Below, one piece after another: positions 55,802 to 64,000 of a DNA stretch of 64,000 nt (positions are counted from its first letter, which is position 1; each line of letters opens with the position of its first letter). Position numbers and translations under genes: made by a program. The DNA is taken from assembly GCF_019794555.1 (NCBI RefSeq), contig NZ_JAIMEP010000007.1:1-64000 (forward strand), in the 5' to 3' direction. This DNA is from Streptococcus suis. Lineage in GTDB: Bacteria; Bacillota; Bacilli; Lactobacillales; Streptococcaceae. The notes beneath the pieces are model-generated. The model worked only from the letters and a program-made list of their open reading frames with translations. It searched no databases and was not told where the DNA came from.

Positions 55802-56431
55802 ATGAAAATAGCAGTAGTAGCAGCAAATGGTAAAGCAGGTAGCTTGATTGTAAAAGAAGCGGTAGCACGTGGTTTTGAAGTAACGGCTATCGTTCGTGGT
55901 GAAAATAAGACAGTCGCACAGCAGGTTCTTCAAAAGGATGTTTTTGACCTGACAGCCGATGATGTGATTGGTTTTGATGCGGTAGTGGATGCAGTAGGTG
56001 CCTGGACAGCAGACACTGTGCATATGGTTCCTGATGCAGCTAAACATTTGGCAGCTATCCTAAAAGATTCACAAACACGCTTACTTGTGGTGGGTGGAGC
56101 AGCAAGCCTCTATGTTAATCCAGAACATACCTTGACTGTGGCAGATGTGACAGAGTTTCCAGCGGAAGTATTGCCTGTGCTAAATGCTCACAAGGAAGCA
56201 CTTGAGGCCCTTCGTCAAGTAGATGATGTCAACTGGACTTATGTAAGCCCGGCAGGTGATTTCCAAGCAGACGGCGAACGGACAGGTCGCTATATTCTTG
56301 GCGGTGAAGAGTTGGTCTTGAACAGCAAGGGAGAAAGTGTTATTTCCTATGCAGATTATGCTATTGGTATGATTGACGAGATTGCATCAGGCGATCATCT
56401 CAAAGCACGTATCAGCCTTGTCAGCGAGTAA
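55802..56431 (+). CDS. NAD(P)-binding oxidoreductase, YwnB/SDR-like
   Basis: A 209-residue atypical short-chain dehydrogenase of the NAD(P)H-binding type. The dinucleotide motif is AVVAANGKAGSLIV near the N-terminus; VVDAVGAW and RLLVVGGAASLYVN follow. It resembles B. subtilis YwnB, whose gene lies next to the Rrf2 regulator gene ywnA. Here too an Rrf2 gene follows nine bases later. TCGGAGG precedes the ATG. The substrate is unknown. Confidence 0.87.
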   Translation: MKIAVVAANGKAGSLIVKEAVARGFEVTAIVRGENKTVAQQVLQKDVFDLTADDVIGFDAVVDAVGAWTADTVHMVPDAAKHLAAILKDSQTRLLVVGGAASLYVNPEHTLTVADVTEFPAEVLPVLNAHKEALEALRQVDDVNWTYVSPAGDFQADGERTGRYILGGEELVLNSKGESVISYADYAIGMIDEIASGDHLKARISLVSE

Positions 56432-56440
56432 AAGGTTTTT

Positions 56441-56890
56441 ATGCAGATTTCAAATAAATTTACCATTGCCATTCACGCCTTGGCCTTTATCCATCTCTTT
56501 CAAGACCAGCAACGTGTTACCAGTAAGGTTTTGGCAAACAGCATTCAAGCCAATCCTGTTATCATTCGCTCGGTTCTATCTGGTTTGAAGGATGCGGGAA
56601 TTGTAGATGCCAAGCAGGGCAGCGGCGGTTTTCGTTTAGCAAAGCCACTTGATGACATTAGCCTTTATGACATCTTTGTTACGGTTGACAATATTGATAA
56701 GAAAGGCTTGTTCAACTTTCATGAAAATCCCCATCCCGACTGTATCGTGGGGGGGAATATCCATGCTGCTGTGGACGACAAACTAGTCCAGGTCCAGACA
56801 GCTATGGAGAAAGAATTGAAAACCATGTACATGTCTGATGTTCTGGTTGACCTAGAAAAAGCCATTGAAGAAAAAGTGAAAAGGACTTAA
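56441..56890 (+). CDS. Rrf2 family transcriptional regulator, YwnA-like
   Basis: A 149-residue Rrf2 repressor. The HTH spans FTIAIHALAFIHLFQDQQRVTSKVLANSIQANPVIIRSVLSGLKDAGIVDAKQ with wing GSGGFRLAKP. A single cysteine lies in HPDCIVGGNIH, so no iron-sulfur cluster is expected. The ribosome binding site AAAGG is modest, and the gene is coupled to the YwnB-like gene before it. It probably represses this operon through the AAAGTTGTAACAAAAC repeats. Confidence 0.88.
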   Translation: MQISNKFTIAIHALAFIHLFQDQQRVTSKVLANSIQANPVIIRSVLSGLKDAGIVDAKQGSGGFRLAKPLDDISLYDIFVTVDNIDKKGLFNFHENPHPDCIVGGNIHAAVDDKLVQVQTAMEKELKTMYMSDVLVDLEKAIEEKVKRT

Positions 56891-56922
56891 ATTGTCATCT
56901 TTTCACAATGCCACTATATACA

Positions 56923-56967
56923 AAAAAGACTTAGAGTGACTAAAAACAGTTGTCTAAGTCTTTTTTT
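56923..56967. terminator. bidirectional terminator
   Basis: AAAAAGACTTAGA (56923-56935) and TCTAAGTCTTTTT (56953-56965) form a perfect 13-bp stem with a 17-base loop between the convergent Rrf2 and TetR genes. Confidence 0.9.
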
Positions 56968-57001
56968 GCTTGGTCTGGTTAGGAATGCTGACAAGCTTGC
57001 T

Positions 57002-57511
57002 CTATTGCTCTCCCATCAACTGCATGATGTCATCAGGGCTTTCCTTACAGCCTCTAGCAACCCAGGTTTTGAGTACTCGGAAAAATCCTCCAACAATGAA
57101 TTGCAGGTGAAAATCATCAGTCAAGTCCCCCAGTCTATCTTTGAAATAGCTATCCAAGACATCCTCGAGCAAGTAGTCTAAATGGTTGACTGTCAACAAT
57201 CGAATCTTATCCTGTTGCTCATACCAAAAGTCAAAAAATTGCCGTAAAGCCAGTAAGAGATGAGCATCTGACCAATCCGATAAGTCAATCTGCCGTTCTG
57301 ACAACCAGGCTTGTAACCCCATGTTAAATGACCGTTCGAGAACCTCTTCCTTATTTGAAAAGTTCCTATAGAAAGTCACCCGACCGATGCCAGCTCGCTC
57401 CACCAACTCTGACACACTAATCTTTTCAAAAGATTTGTCTTCCAGCAACTCCCACAGAGCCTCCACGACACTCTCCACAAATAATGACTCTTTCCGCTTC
57501 ACTCTTTCCAT
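57002..57511 (-). CDS. TetR/AcrR family transcriptional regulator
   Basis: A 169-residue TetR-type repressor. The N-terminal HTH is FVESVVEALWELLEDKSFEKISVSELVERAGIGRVTFYRNFSNKEEVLE; a helical ligand domain follows. The ATG at 57511 lies behind AAAGGAAAGGAAG; the frame extends to 57583 through the promoter region. It is divergent from a three-gene hydrolase operon, with a GAAACA/TGTTTC palindrome at that promoter, so it probably controls it. Confidence 0.88.
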   Translation of the reverse strand: MERVKRKESLFVESVVEALWELLEDKSFEKISVSELVERAGIGRVTFYRNFSNKEEVLERSFNMGLQAWLSERQIDLSDWSDAHLLLALRQFFDFWYEQQDKIRLLTVNHLDYLLEDVLDSYFKDRLGDLTDDFHLQFIVGGFFRVLKTWVARGCKESPDDIMQLMGEQ

Positions 57512-57587
57512 GCGAAACACTTCCTTTCCTTTGTTTCCTTTTGGGCAAATAGCAGAGCTGGGACTAGTTTTCCCACTGTTCATTTGC

Positions 57588-57617
57588 TATACTAATAAAA
57601 AACGAAACACTTGTTTC
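57588..57617 (+). promoter_or_regulatory. promoter -10 and TetR operator of the hydrolase operon
   Basis: TATACT (57588-57593) is followed by GAAACA-CT-TGTTTC (57604-57617), a palindrome at the expected start point. CGAAACAC recurs just upstream of the tetR start. Confidence 0.65.
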
Positions 57618-57652
57618 TAAAAATATACCATAAAGGACAGAAAAAAGAAAGT

Positions 57653-58771
57653 ATGAAAAAAGTTTGGAAAATAGTAGCGGCTGTAACAGTTGTTCTAGCC
57701 TTGCTTGGTTTTATTGCCTACAAAAAGACATTTGGCTGGTCAGCTCCTGAGCTTGTTGACCAGACCCCACAAGTGAATGAATGGTACCGCCTCAGTCCCG
57801 AAGGGGTTGTAGATTCTCAGGGCAATCAGGCACATGGCCTGCTTCGTATCGGTAAAGAGAAGGATAAGGTGATGGTCTATTTCTTCGGTGGTGGTGTGAG
57901 TATCAATGAAGAGACTGCTAGTGGTGGCACACGTTATTTTGCGACCACAACTGGCCATCAAGATTATGTCGCAACTTGGGGAATTGGAAGTCCGCAGGAA
58001 GACAATCCATTTAAGGACTGGACTATGATTGTGCTTCCGTATGGGACAGGAGATTTTCATGCAGGGACCCAAAACTTTTCTTATATAGATGATAACGGAA
58101 AAGAGCAAGTAGTCCATCACCAAGGTTATTCCAATCTGATGAGCATTTTAGCAGCTGCCAAGTCTCACATAGGTAATCCAGATACGCTTCTGGTAACTGG
58201 ATTTTCAGCTGGCGGGTTTGCAACGTCATTGCTTGCGGACGAAGTGATTTCACAATTTCCAACTGCAGAGAATATCACGGTTGCAGTTGACAGTGCCTTT
58301 TTGAGACATGATAATTGGAAAAGCATAGCAGAAAATGTCTGGAAGACACCGACTACCATTAGTGACCGTCTGCATTCAGACAATATTGTTCTAGATAGCT
58401 TAGTAGCCCTCCATGAGAAACGCGGAGATAGCGTTAAGATTTTATTTGACATTTCCTATCGAGATGGAATTCTTCAGCAATATCAGGCCTATATTGACAA
58501 AGGGAAACTAGCAGATGCAACAGAAGAGAGCAGTGAGCACTTTCAAAAAGAACTTAAAAAAATGATTCAAGAACTGCAATCTAAGATTGATGGCGTGGGT
58601 ATTTTTGTCTGTAATTATGGGCAAGATGAAAAAACTACCGCTACTCAGCACACCACCATTAACTTCTCAACATTCTTTACCCCTATGTCTAAAGACAAGA
58701 GTGTGGCAGAATGGCTGGATGATGCGGTTAACGGAGAGGTAAAGAGTTACGGGTTAGAACTATTAGATTAG
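57653..58771 (+). CDS. pectin acetylesterase family (Notum-like) hydrolase, membrane-anchored
   Basis: A 372-residue protein with an N-terminal signal anchor (KIVAAVTVVLALLGFIAY). The catalytic domain shows FFGGGVSINEETASGG as oxyanion loop and TGFSAGGFAT with nucleophile S185, the pattern of the pectin acetylesterase/Notum family. These enzymes remove acetyl or acyl groups from glycans or proteins. The ATG at 57653 has AAAGAAAG upstream; a TTG at 57611 lies in the operator and is rejected. It is the first gene of the TetR-controlled operon. Confidence 0.84.
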   Translation: MKKVWKIVAAVTVVLALLGFIAYKKTFGWSAPELVDQTPQVNEWYRLSPEGVVDSQGNQAHGLLRIGKEKDKVMVYFFGGGVSINEETASGGTRYFATTTGHQDYVATWGIGSPQEDNPFKDWTMIVLPYGTGDFHAGTQNFSYIDDNGKEQVVHHQGYSNLMSILAAAKSHIGNPDTLLVTGFSAGGFATSLLADEVISQFPTAENITVAVDSAFLRHDNWKSIAENVWKTPTTISDRLHSDNIVLDSLVALHEKRGDSVKILFDISYRDGILQQYQAYIDKGKLADATEESSEHFQKELKKMIQELQSKIDGVGIFVCNYGQDEKTTATQHTTINFSTFFTPMSKDKSVAEWLDDAVNGEVKSYGLELLD

Positions 58772-58779
58772 GAGAACGC

Positions 58780-59799
58780 ATGAAAAAAATTAAAAAAATC
58801 ATCTTATGGATCCTTGGGATTGTAGCTAGTCTCGGTATCATTGCTTATGTGTCTGTTACAAATCATCCGCAGTTGGTAGTCGGTGTCATTCAATCGTTTA
58901 TGTACAAGGAGAGTTCACCGAACTCTTACAGTCCCCTATATGACCCCATTGACGGCTTGAAAGAAAATGGTCAGTATTTGAAAAGTGAGATTGCCTATAG
59001 CAAGGACTACCCTAACAGCTTTTTAGATATTACTTATCCAGACCAAAATCTTGAAGCTGACCGTCCAACCCTCTTCTATTTCCACGGTGGTGGATTCTTT
59101 GGAGGGAGTAAAAATATGGGGGACACTCTGGCTGCCAGCCAAGCCACCTATCTCATTGACGATATCGTGTCAAAAGGATATAATGTTGTCAATGTTGACT
59201 ATGCGCTTGTGCCAGATCACCATTTCCCAACGCCTGTGATTCAGATGAATCAGGCTATCGCCTATATAAAGGAACACGCTGAAGAATACCATTTGAACAT
59301 GGACAATGTCGTCTTAATGGGCTCATCAGCAGGTGCCATCATGGTAGCACAATACGGTAGCCTCTTAGCCAATCAGGAGTATGCTCAGCAATTGAATATT
59401 GAACCAAGTATTGCAAAAGAACATGTCAAGGCTCTTGTCATTGACGATGCTCCTTTAGATTATGCCAAATTTAGCTTAGGTACGAAGATGTTGGTTGGAA
59501 ATTATGTTTCAGAAACCATTTATCTAAGTGAGGAAGAAATCAATGCCTATAACCCGATTTCCCATGTGAACAAGGACTACCCAGCTAGTTTCCTTCTGGG
59601 AAGCGAGTATCGGACAGATATGGTGTCGCTTAATAAGGCCTTGAAGCAAGCGGGAGTTGAACATGAATTGGTCGATCCTTTGGCAGAAGAAGGGCTTGAA
59701 AAGCCTCATGGTTTTGTGGCGAATTTACGAACAGACCCTGTGTCTGCCAAAGCATTTGAGCGGATGATGACTTTTATTGACGAACGAACCAAGGAGTAA
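58780..59799 (+). CDS. alpha/beta hydrolase esterase (HSL-like), membrane-anchored
   Basis: A 339-residue esterase with an N-terminal membrane helix (ILWILGIVASLGIIAYVSV). The oxyanion motif HGGGF starts at H102 and the nucleophile elbow GSSAG holds S183, as in hormone-sensitive-lipase-type carboxylesterases. The late GLEKPHGFVANL supplies the catalytic histidine. TTAGGAG precedes the ATG, eight bases after the previous gene. Both enzymes appear to face outside, so together they may deacylate a surface glycan or host substrate. Confidence 0.86.
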   Translation: MKKIKKIILWILGIVASLGIIAYVSVTNHPQLVVGVIQSFMYKESSPNSYSPLYDPIDGLKENGQYLKSEIAYSKDYPNSFLDITYPDQNLEADRPTLFYFHGGGFFGGSKNMGDTLAASQATYLIDDIVSKGYNVVNVDYALVPDHHFPTPVIQMNQAIAYIKEHAEEYHLNMDNVVLMGSSAGAIMVAQYGSLLANQEYAQQLNIEPSIAKEHVKALVIDDAPLDYAKFSLGTKMLVGNYVSETIYLSEEEINAYNPISHVNKDYPASFLLGSEYRTDMVSLNKALKQAGVEHELVDPLAEEGLEKPHGFVANLRTDPVSAKAFERMMTFIDERTKE

Positions 59800-59800
59800 C

Positions 59801-60400
59801 ATGAACACAAAGAACTTTTACTGGGTACGAGAGCCAGAAAACTACCAGATTTCAGATAAGGAAATCAGAATCACAACCCAAGCCCATACGGACTTGTGGC
59901 AGAAGACCTATTACCATTTTGTCAATGACAATGGTCCCTTGCTCCTGATGGATACGGAGGAAGAGTATTTCTCCTTTACTGTTAAGACAGATTTTTCCAA
60001 TAGCCATACCCGCTTTGACCAGTGCGGTGTCGTGGTGTATCAGGACTCGGAAAACTGGATTAAGGGCTCGATTGAATATGAAAATGAAGACTTTCAGCAC
60101 CTAGGTAGCGTCGTGACCAATTACGGTTTTTCGGACTGGGCAACTCAGGAAATCCCTGCTTCTGTCAAGTCTATCTATTACCGTTTGAGTCGAAGGGGTA
60201 GCGATTTCTGCATTGAAAACTCTAAAGACGGTATCCATTTTGAGCAGATGCGGATTTGCCACTTACATGAAGGTAATGGTAAAATCCATTTTGGTATCTA
60301 TGCTTGCTCGCCAGAAGATTCTTCTTTTGAAGCGGTCTTTTCCGAACTGAGCTTGACTGACTGCAAGTGGCCGGCTCATGATGGTCAACAACCAGATTAG
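59801..60400 (+). CDS. DUF1349 domain-containing protein
   Basis: A 199-residue protein of the DUF1349 family, a concanavalin-like beta-sandwich related to fungal and bacterial proteins of unclear role. Conserved-looking stretches are EEYFSFTVKTDFSNSHTRFDQCGVVVYQDSENWIKGSIEYEN and RLSRRGSDFCIENSKDGIHFEQMR. The ATG at 59801 follows AAGGAG and lies one base after the stop codon of the esterase gene. It has no signal peptide, unlike its operon partners. It may bind carbohydrate. Confidence 0.83.
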   Translation: MNTKNFYWVREPENYQISDKEIRITTQAHTDLWQKTYYHFVNDNGPLLLMDTEEEYFSFTVKTDFSNSHTRFDQCGVVVYQDSENWIKGSIEYENEDFQHLGSVVTNYGFSDWATQEIPASVKSIYYRLSRRGSDFCIENSKDGIHFEQMRICHLHEGNGKIHFGIYACSPEDSSFEAVFSELSLTDCKWPAHDGQQPD

Positions 60401-60450
60401 AAGATTAGCTTCCAGCTCTGCCAATTCCCCAAAACTCAATCATAAAATCG

Positions 60451-60478
60451 TTGAAATCCTTGTCAATTGTGTTATAAT
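60451..60478 (+). promoter_or_regulatory. promoter of tig
   Basis: TTGAAA (60451-60456) and TATAAT (60473-60478) are 16 bp apart, 37 bases before the ATG. Confidence 0.75.
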
Positions 60479-60515
60479 GAAGAGTATGCAATAAAATTTT
60501 AAGGAGAATGACAGA

Positions 60516-61799
60516 ATGTCTGTATCATTTGAAGCAAAAGAAACAAACCGCGGTGTATTGACTTTCACAATCGGTCAAGATGCGATTAAACCAGAATTGG
60601 ACCGCGTTTTCAACAAAGTTAAGAAAGATATCAATCTTCCAGGTTTCCGTAAAGGTCACTTGCCACGTGCCGTATTTAACCAAAAATTTGGTGAAGAAGC
60701 ACTTTACCAAGATGTTGTGAATGCACTTTTACCTGCAGCTTATGAGGCAGCAGTTGCTGAAGCTGGTCTTGAAGTCGTTGCACAACCAAAAATTGATGTA
60801 GTGTCAATGGAAAAAGGCCAAGATTGGACTATTAATGCTGAAGTTGTGACAAAACCTGAAGTAAAATTGGGTGACTACAAAAACTTGACAGTTTCAGTAG
60901 AAGCAACTAAAGAAGTAACTGATGAAGAAGTAGATGCGAAAATCGAACGTGAACGCAATAACTTGGCAGAATTGGTCATCAAAGAAGGTGCTGCTGAAGA
61001 AGGTGACACTGTTGTCATCGACTTTGTTGGTTCTGTTGATGGAGTTGAATTTGACGGTGGTAAAGGTGAAAACTTCTCACTTGGACTTGGTTCAGGTCAA
61101 TTCATCCCAGGCTTTGAAGCACAATTGGTAGGTCATGCAGCTGGTGAAGAAGTAAATGTTGAAGTTACTTTCCCAGAAGATTATCAAGCAGCTGACCTTG
61201 CAGGTAAACCAGCACTCTTCGTAACAAAAATCCACGAAGTAAAAGCAAAAGAAGTTCCAGCTTTGGATGACGAATTGGCAAAAGACATCGACGAAGAAGT
61301 GGATACACTTGATGAGTTGAAAGCGAAATACCGTAAAGAATTAGAAGCAGCAAAAGAAATTGCATTTGATGATGCAGTTGAATCAGCAGCTCTTGAATTG
61401 GCAGTTGAAAACGCTGAAATCGTTGAATTGCCAGAAGAAATGATTCACGAAGAAGTTCATCGCGCAATCAACGAATTCTTAGGTGGTTTGCAACAACAAG
61501 GTATCTCACCTGATATGTACTTCCAAATCACTGGTACAACTCAAGATGACTTGCATAAACAATACGAAGCCGATGCTGAAAAACGTACTAAGATAAACTT
61601 GGTTGTTGAAGCAGTAGCTCAAGCAGAAGGCTTTGAAGCAACTGAAGAAGAAATCAACAAAGAAATCGAAGACTTGGCAGCAACATACAACATGGAAGTG
61701 GAACAAGTTCGTAACTTGCTTTCATCAGAAATGCTTAAACACGATATCGCTGTGAAGAAAGCAGTAGAAGTGATCACAAGCACTGCAACTGTAAAATAA
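60516..61799 (+). CDS. tig: trigger factor (ribosome-associated chaperone)
   Basis: A 427-residue chaperone that binds the ribosome exit tunnel and shields nascent chains. The N-terminal ribosome-binding domain contains [15 protein letters not shown], the signature loop. The FKBP-type prolyl isomerase domain spans about 150-240 ([20 protein letters not shown]), and a long helical C-terminal domain follows. AAGGAG precedes the ATG. The single-gene unit has its own promoter and terminator. Codon bias is strong, as for an abundant protein. Confidence 0.97.
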   Translation: MSVSFEAKETNRGVLTFTIGQDAIKPELDRVFNKVKKDINLPGFRKGHLPRAVFNQKFGEEALYQDVVNALLPAAYEAAVAEAGLEVVAQPKIDVVSMEKGQDWTINAEVVTKPEVKLGDYKNLTVSVEATKEVTDEEVDAKIERERNNLAELVIKEGAAEEGDTVVIDFVGSVDGVEFDGGKGENFSLGLGSGQFIPGFEAQLVGHAAGEEVNVEVTFPEDYQAADLAGKPALFVTKIHEVKAKEVPALDDELAKDIDEEVDTLDELKAKYRKELEAAKEIAFDDAVESAALELAVENAEIVELPEEMIHEEVHRAINEFLGGLQQQGISPDMYFQITGTTQDDLHKQYEADAEKRTKINLVVEAVAQAEGFEATEEEINKEIEDLAATYNMEVEQVRNLLSSEMLKHDIAVKKAVEVITSTATVK

Positions 61800-61812
61800 T
61801 TGGTTATGATAA

Positions 61813-61837
61813 AACTCGACCTATGGTCGGGTTTTTT
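61813..61837 (+). terminator. terminator of tig
   Basis: AACTCGACC and GGTCGGGTT pair over nine positions with one G-U and loop TAT, followed by T. Confidence 0.9.
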
Positions 61838-61993
61838 ATTTGGGAAACTGTAGAGAGTTAGGAAATACCGTTTGCAAATAGGAATGAAATTGATCTCACT
61901 TGTCTCTATAAGAGATAGGAATACTGGGCTTGTTCGTTCTTGAGCAACAGTTTGATGTTGGATTGGTTGATGTAAATAAATCCAAACAAATAC

Positions 61994-62033
61994 TTGACTG
62001 GTTAACTATCTTGTGGTATAGTTAACTGGTTAA
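61994..62033 (+). promoter_or_regulatory. lmb promoter with two AdcR boxes
   Basis: TTGACT (61994-61999) and TATAGT (62017-62022) are 17 bp apart. TTAACTGGTTAA (62022-62033) is a perfect match to the zinc repressor AdcR site, directly after the -10. TTGACTGGTTAA (61994-62005), one base off, covers the -35. Confidence 0.88.
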
Positions 62034-62049
62034 TAAAAAGGAGGAGATT

Positions 62050-62970
62050 ATGATAAAGAAAATAATCCATTGCGGTATCTTAATGGTACTTGGTTTTTTT
62101 CTTGTTGCTTGTTCAGTGCAGAAGGAGTCAAGTCAGGTTCAGTCTGGATTGAAGGTTGTCACTTCATTTTACCCAATTTATTCACTGGTTAAGGAAGTGT
62201 CTGGTGAAAGGAATGATGTCCGAATGATTGGTTCAAGGCAGGGGATTCATTCTTATGAACCATCGGCAGCAGATATTAAGGCTATTTATGATGCCGATGT
62301 CTTTATTTATCACTCACGGATTCTGGAGTCGTGGGCGAATCGGTTGGAACCGAATTTACAAGGGTCATCCGTCAAAGTCTTAGAGGCCTCAACGACTCTA
62401 CCCTTGATAAAGGTTCCAGGCTTGGATGATGTAGAAGCTGGTCAAGGGATTGATGAGGCGAGCCTATATGATCCACATACTTGGTTGGATCCCGTTTTGG
62501 TGGGTCAAGAAGCTGTTGCGATTGGGGAACTGCTAGCAGAAAGTGACCCTGAGTATGCAGTTTATTACCGAAAAAACGCTAAGGATCTAGAGAAAGAGGC
62601 TCAACGCTTAGCTGATAAATATGTTACTGTATTTTCTAAAGCAAGTTCAAAAACATTTGTAACCCAACATACGGCTTTCTCTTATACTGCACAACGTTTT
62701 GGATTGACTCAGTTGGGAATAGCCGGGGTTTCAGAGGAAGAACCGAGTCCAAGACAGCTGGCAGAAGTCAAAGAATTTGTGGATACCTACCACGTTAAAA
62801 CGATTTTTACGGAAAAAGGTGTTTCAAATAAACTTGCTCAAGCGTTGGCCAGTTCGACTGGAGTGGATTTGAAAGTATTGGATCCTCTTGAAGCAGATCC
62901 TGGAAATAATGCGACGTATTTAGAAAATTTAGAGCAGGTCTTAGAAACTCTGGCTCAGGAGTTGAAATAA
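62050..62970 (+). CDS. lmb: zinc-binding lipoprotein Lmb/AdcAII (metal ABC transporter substrate-binding)
   Basis: A 306-residue surface lipoprotein that captures zinc for the Adc importer; homologues also bind laminin. Lipobox LVAC places the lipidated residue at C21. The zinc ligands of Lmb/AdcAII are matched by H67 (GIHSYEPS), H143 (YDPHTWLDP), H207 (VTQHTAFSY) and E281 (LEADPG). It lacks the long histidine loop and extra domain of AdcA. AGGAGGAG precedes the ATG. It forms an operon with a histidine-triad protein under AdcR boxes. Confidence 0.94.
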   Translation: MIKKIIHCGILMVLGFFLVACSVQKESSQVQSGLKVVTSFYPIYSLVKEVSGERNDVRMIGSRQGIHSYEPSAADIKAIYDADVFIYHSRILESWANRLEPNLQGSSVKVLEASTTLPLIKVPGLDDVEAGQGIDEASLYDPHTWLDPVLVGQEAVAIGELLAESDPEYAVYYRKNAKDLEKEAQRLADKYVTVFSKASSKTFVTQHTAFSYTAQRFGLTQLGIAGVSEEEPSPRQLAEVKEFVDTYHVKTIFTEKGVSNKLAQALASSTGVDLKVLDPLEADPGNNATYLENLEQVLETLAQELK

Positions 62971-62998
62971 GAGATTTAAATAACCGAAAGGGGAGAAT

Positions 62999-64000
62999 AT
63001 GAAGAAAAAAGTTGTTGTTGGTTCTGTTGCAACCCTTGTTTTAGGGATGAGTCTGTGTAGTTATCAGCTTGGTCGTTTCCAAGCTATGGAAGAACAGAAG
63101 AACCGAGTGGCCTATGTCGAAGGCGGTCAGAGTGAACAAAGTACGGTTGCGGAGGAACTGACGCCAGATCAAATTTCTGCCAAGGAAAATATCGATGCGG
63201 AACAGATTGTTGTTAAGATTACTGATCAGGGGTATGTGACGTCACATGGAGATCATTTTCATTACTATAATGGAAAGGTTCCCTTCGATGCAATTTTCAG
63301 TGAAGAATTGGTTATGAAGGATCCAAATTATGTCCTTCAAGATAGTCACATTGTCAATGAAGTGCAAGATGGCTATGTTATAAAAGTTGACGGAAAATAT
63401 TACCTCTATTTGAAAGATGCCAATAAGCATAAAAATGTCCGTAGTAAGGAGGAAGTAGAGCGACAAAAGGGAATCTCGTCAGCAGATAGTAAAAAACAAG
63501 CCACAGGTCAGGCTGGCGCAGATGGTCGCTATAGAACTGATGACGGGTATGTCTTTAACCCGACGGATGTCATTGAGGATACAGGTGATGGATTTATTGT
63601 TCCTCATGGAAGCCATTTTCATTTCATTCCGAAAAAGGATCTTTCTACATCGGAATTAAAGGCTGCACAAGACTACTGGAATCAAAAGGGAACTGTCAAT
63701 ACAGCTAGTGGTCATCAATATGGTGGGGGAAGTCGTCAACAAGAGCAGATTGCTACCATTCAGGTGGTGCAAGGACAAGATTTGTCTAGTTTGCTGGCTC
63801 AATTAGATGCCACACCTTTATCTCAGCGCCATGTAGAGGCTGATGGTCTGGTCTTTGATCCGAGAGCAATCACCAAGAAAACAGCAACAGGTGTTATCGT
63901 TCCACATGGCGACCATTATCATTTTGTTCCCTATAGCCAGATGTCTCCTCTGGAAGAGAAAATTTCCAGAATGATTGGATTAAATGGAGCAGGGATTTCT
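62999..64000 (+). CDS. histidine triad (Pht/HtpS) surface protein, 3' end outside the window
   Basis: The first 334 codons of a pneumococcal-histidine-triad type protein, cut by the window end. A signal or anchor segment (VVVGSVATLVLGMSLCSYQLG) is followed by three HxxHxH triads: H83-H88 (HGDHFHYY), H203-H208 (HGSHFHFI) and H303-H308 (HGDHYHFV). Each binds zinc in Pht proteins, which hand zinc to AdcAII/Lmb and bind host factor H. GGGGAG precedes the ATG, 28 bases after lmb. Full-length members are about 800-1000 residues. Confidence 0.93.
   Translation, partial: MKKKVVVGSVATLVLGMSLCSYQLGRFQAMEEQKNRVAYVEGGQSEQSTVAEELTPDQISAKENIDAEQIVVKITDQGYVTSHGDHFHYYNGKVPFDAIFSEELVMKDPNYVLQDSHIVNEVQDGYVIKVDGKYYLYLKDANKHKNVRSKEEVERQKGISSADSKKQATGQAGADGRYRTDDGYVFNPTDVIEDTGDGFIVPHGSHFHFIPKKDLSTSELKAAQDYWNQKGTVNTASGHQYGGGSRQQEQIATIQVVQGQDLSSLLAQLDATPLSQRHVEADGLVFDPRAITKKTATGVIVPHGDHYHFVPYSQMSPLEEKISRMIGLNGAGIS

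Overview
The window looks like chromosome of a low-GC streptococcus, most like Streptococcus suis. The main grounds are gene content and order: a mevalonate operon mvaK1-mvaD-mvaK2-fni, an amiACDEF oligopeptide importer, hrcA-grpE-dnaK-dnaJ under two CIRCE operators, a pmtA-like metal pump beside perR, a bgaC/mannose-type PTS operon, and an lmb/histidine-triad zinc cluster. CodY, PerR, AdcR and CiaR-type sites fit the same genus. The species call is inference, because no database search was possible.

Layout. 1-1.7 kb: tRNA-Pro, an intact ISL3-family insertion sequence and a remnant of a second copy. 1.7-4.9 kb: divergent rlmD and recX, whose promoters seem to give leaderless mRNAs, then an NtdP-type phosphatase and a DUF960 protein. 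5-14.6 kb: two GntR/UTRA regulators, bgaC with a mannose-family PTS (B, C, D, A), a hairpin-rich repeat block, CodY-controlled ilvD, then galM. 14.7-16.3 kb: tRNA-Leu and dacA. 16.5-24.7 kb: amiACDEF and thrC. 24.8-30.6 kb: a MATE transporter, two tandem CiaR-type small RNA genes, and the mevalonate operon. 30.7-36.8 kb: an ACT protein, a PFL-family protein, a histidine phosphatase, and a two-gene unit made of a double-AAA ATPase with a beta-helix-like N-terminus and a repeat-bearing membrane protein. 36.8-42.5 kb: the heat-shock genes, with several repeated structured intergenic elements. 42.5-50.2 kb: an amidase, a partial amino-acid ABC importer, a DUF2975/HTH/DUF2975/lipoprotein operon, and pmtA-perR. 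50.5-53 kb: truA with vitamin-salvage genes. 53.1-60.4 kb: two Rrf2-controlled redox modules and a TetR-controlled hydrolase operon. 60.5-64 kb: trigger factor, then lmb and a histidine-triad protein that runs off the end.

Genes that work together: BgaC would release galactose at or near the cell surface, the PTS would import a related sugar, and GalM would feed the product into metabolism. AmiA captures peptides for the AmiCD pore driven by AmiEF. HrcA represses its own operon through the two CIRCE sites. PerR boxes flank both perR and pmtA. AdcR boxes sit on the lmb promoter.

The most interesting items are the tandem small RNAs, each driven by four hexamers spaced exactly 11 bp; the AAA/beta-helix plus tandem-repeat membrane protein pair; the shared leader element that replaces a normal ribosome binding site in front of both dnaK and dnaJ; and several apparently leaderless genes.
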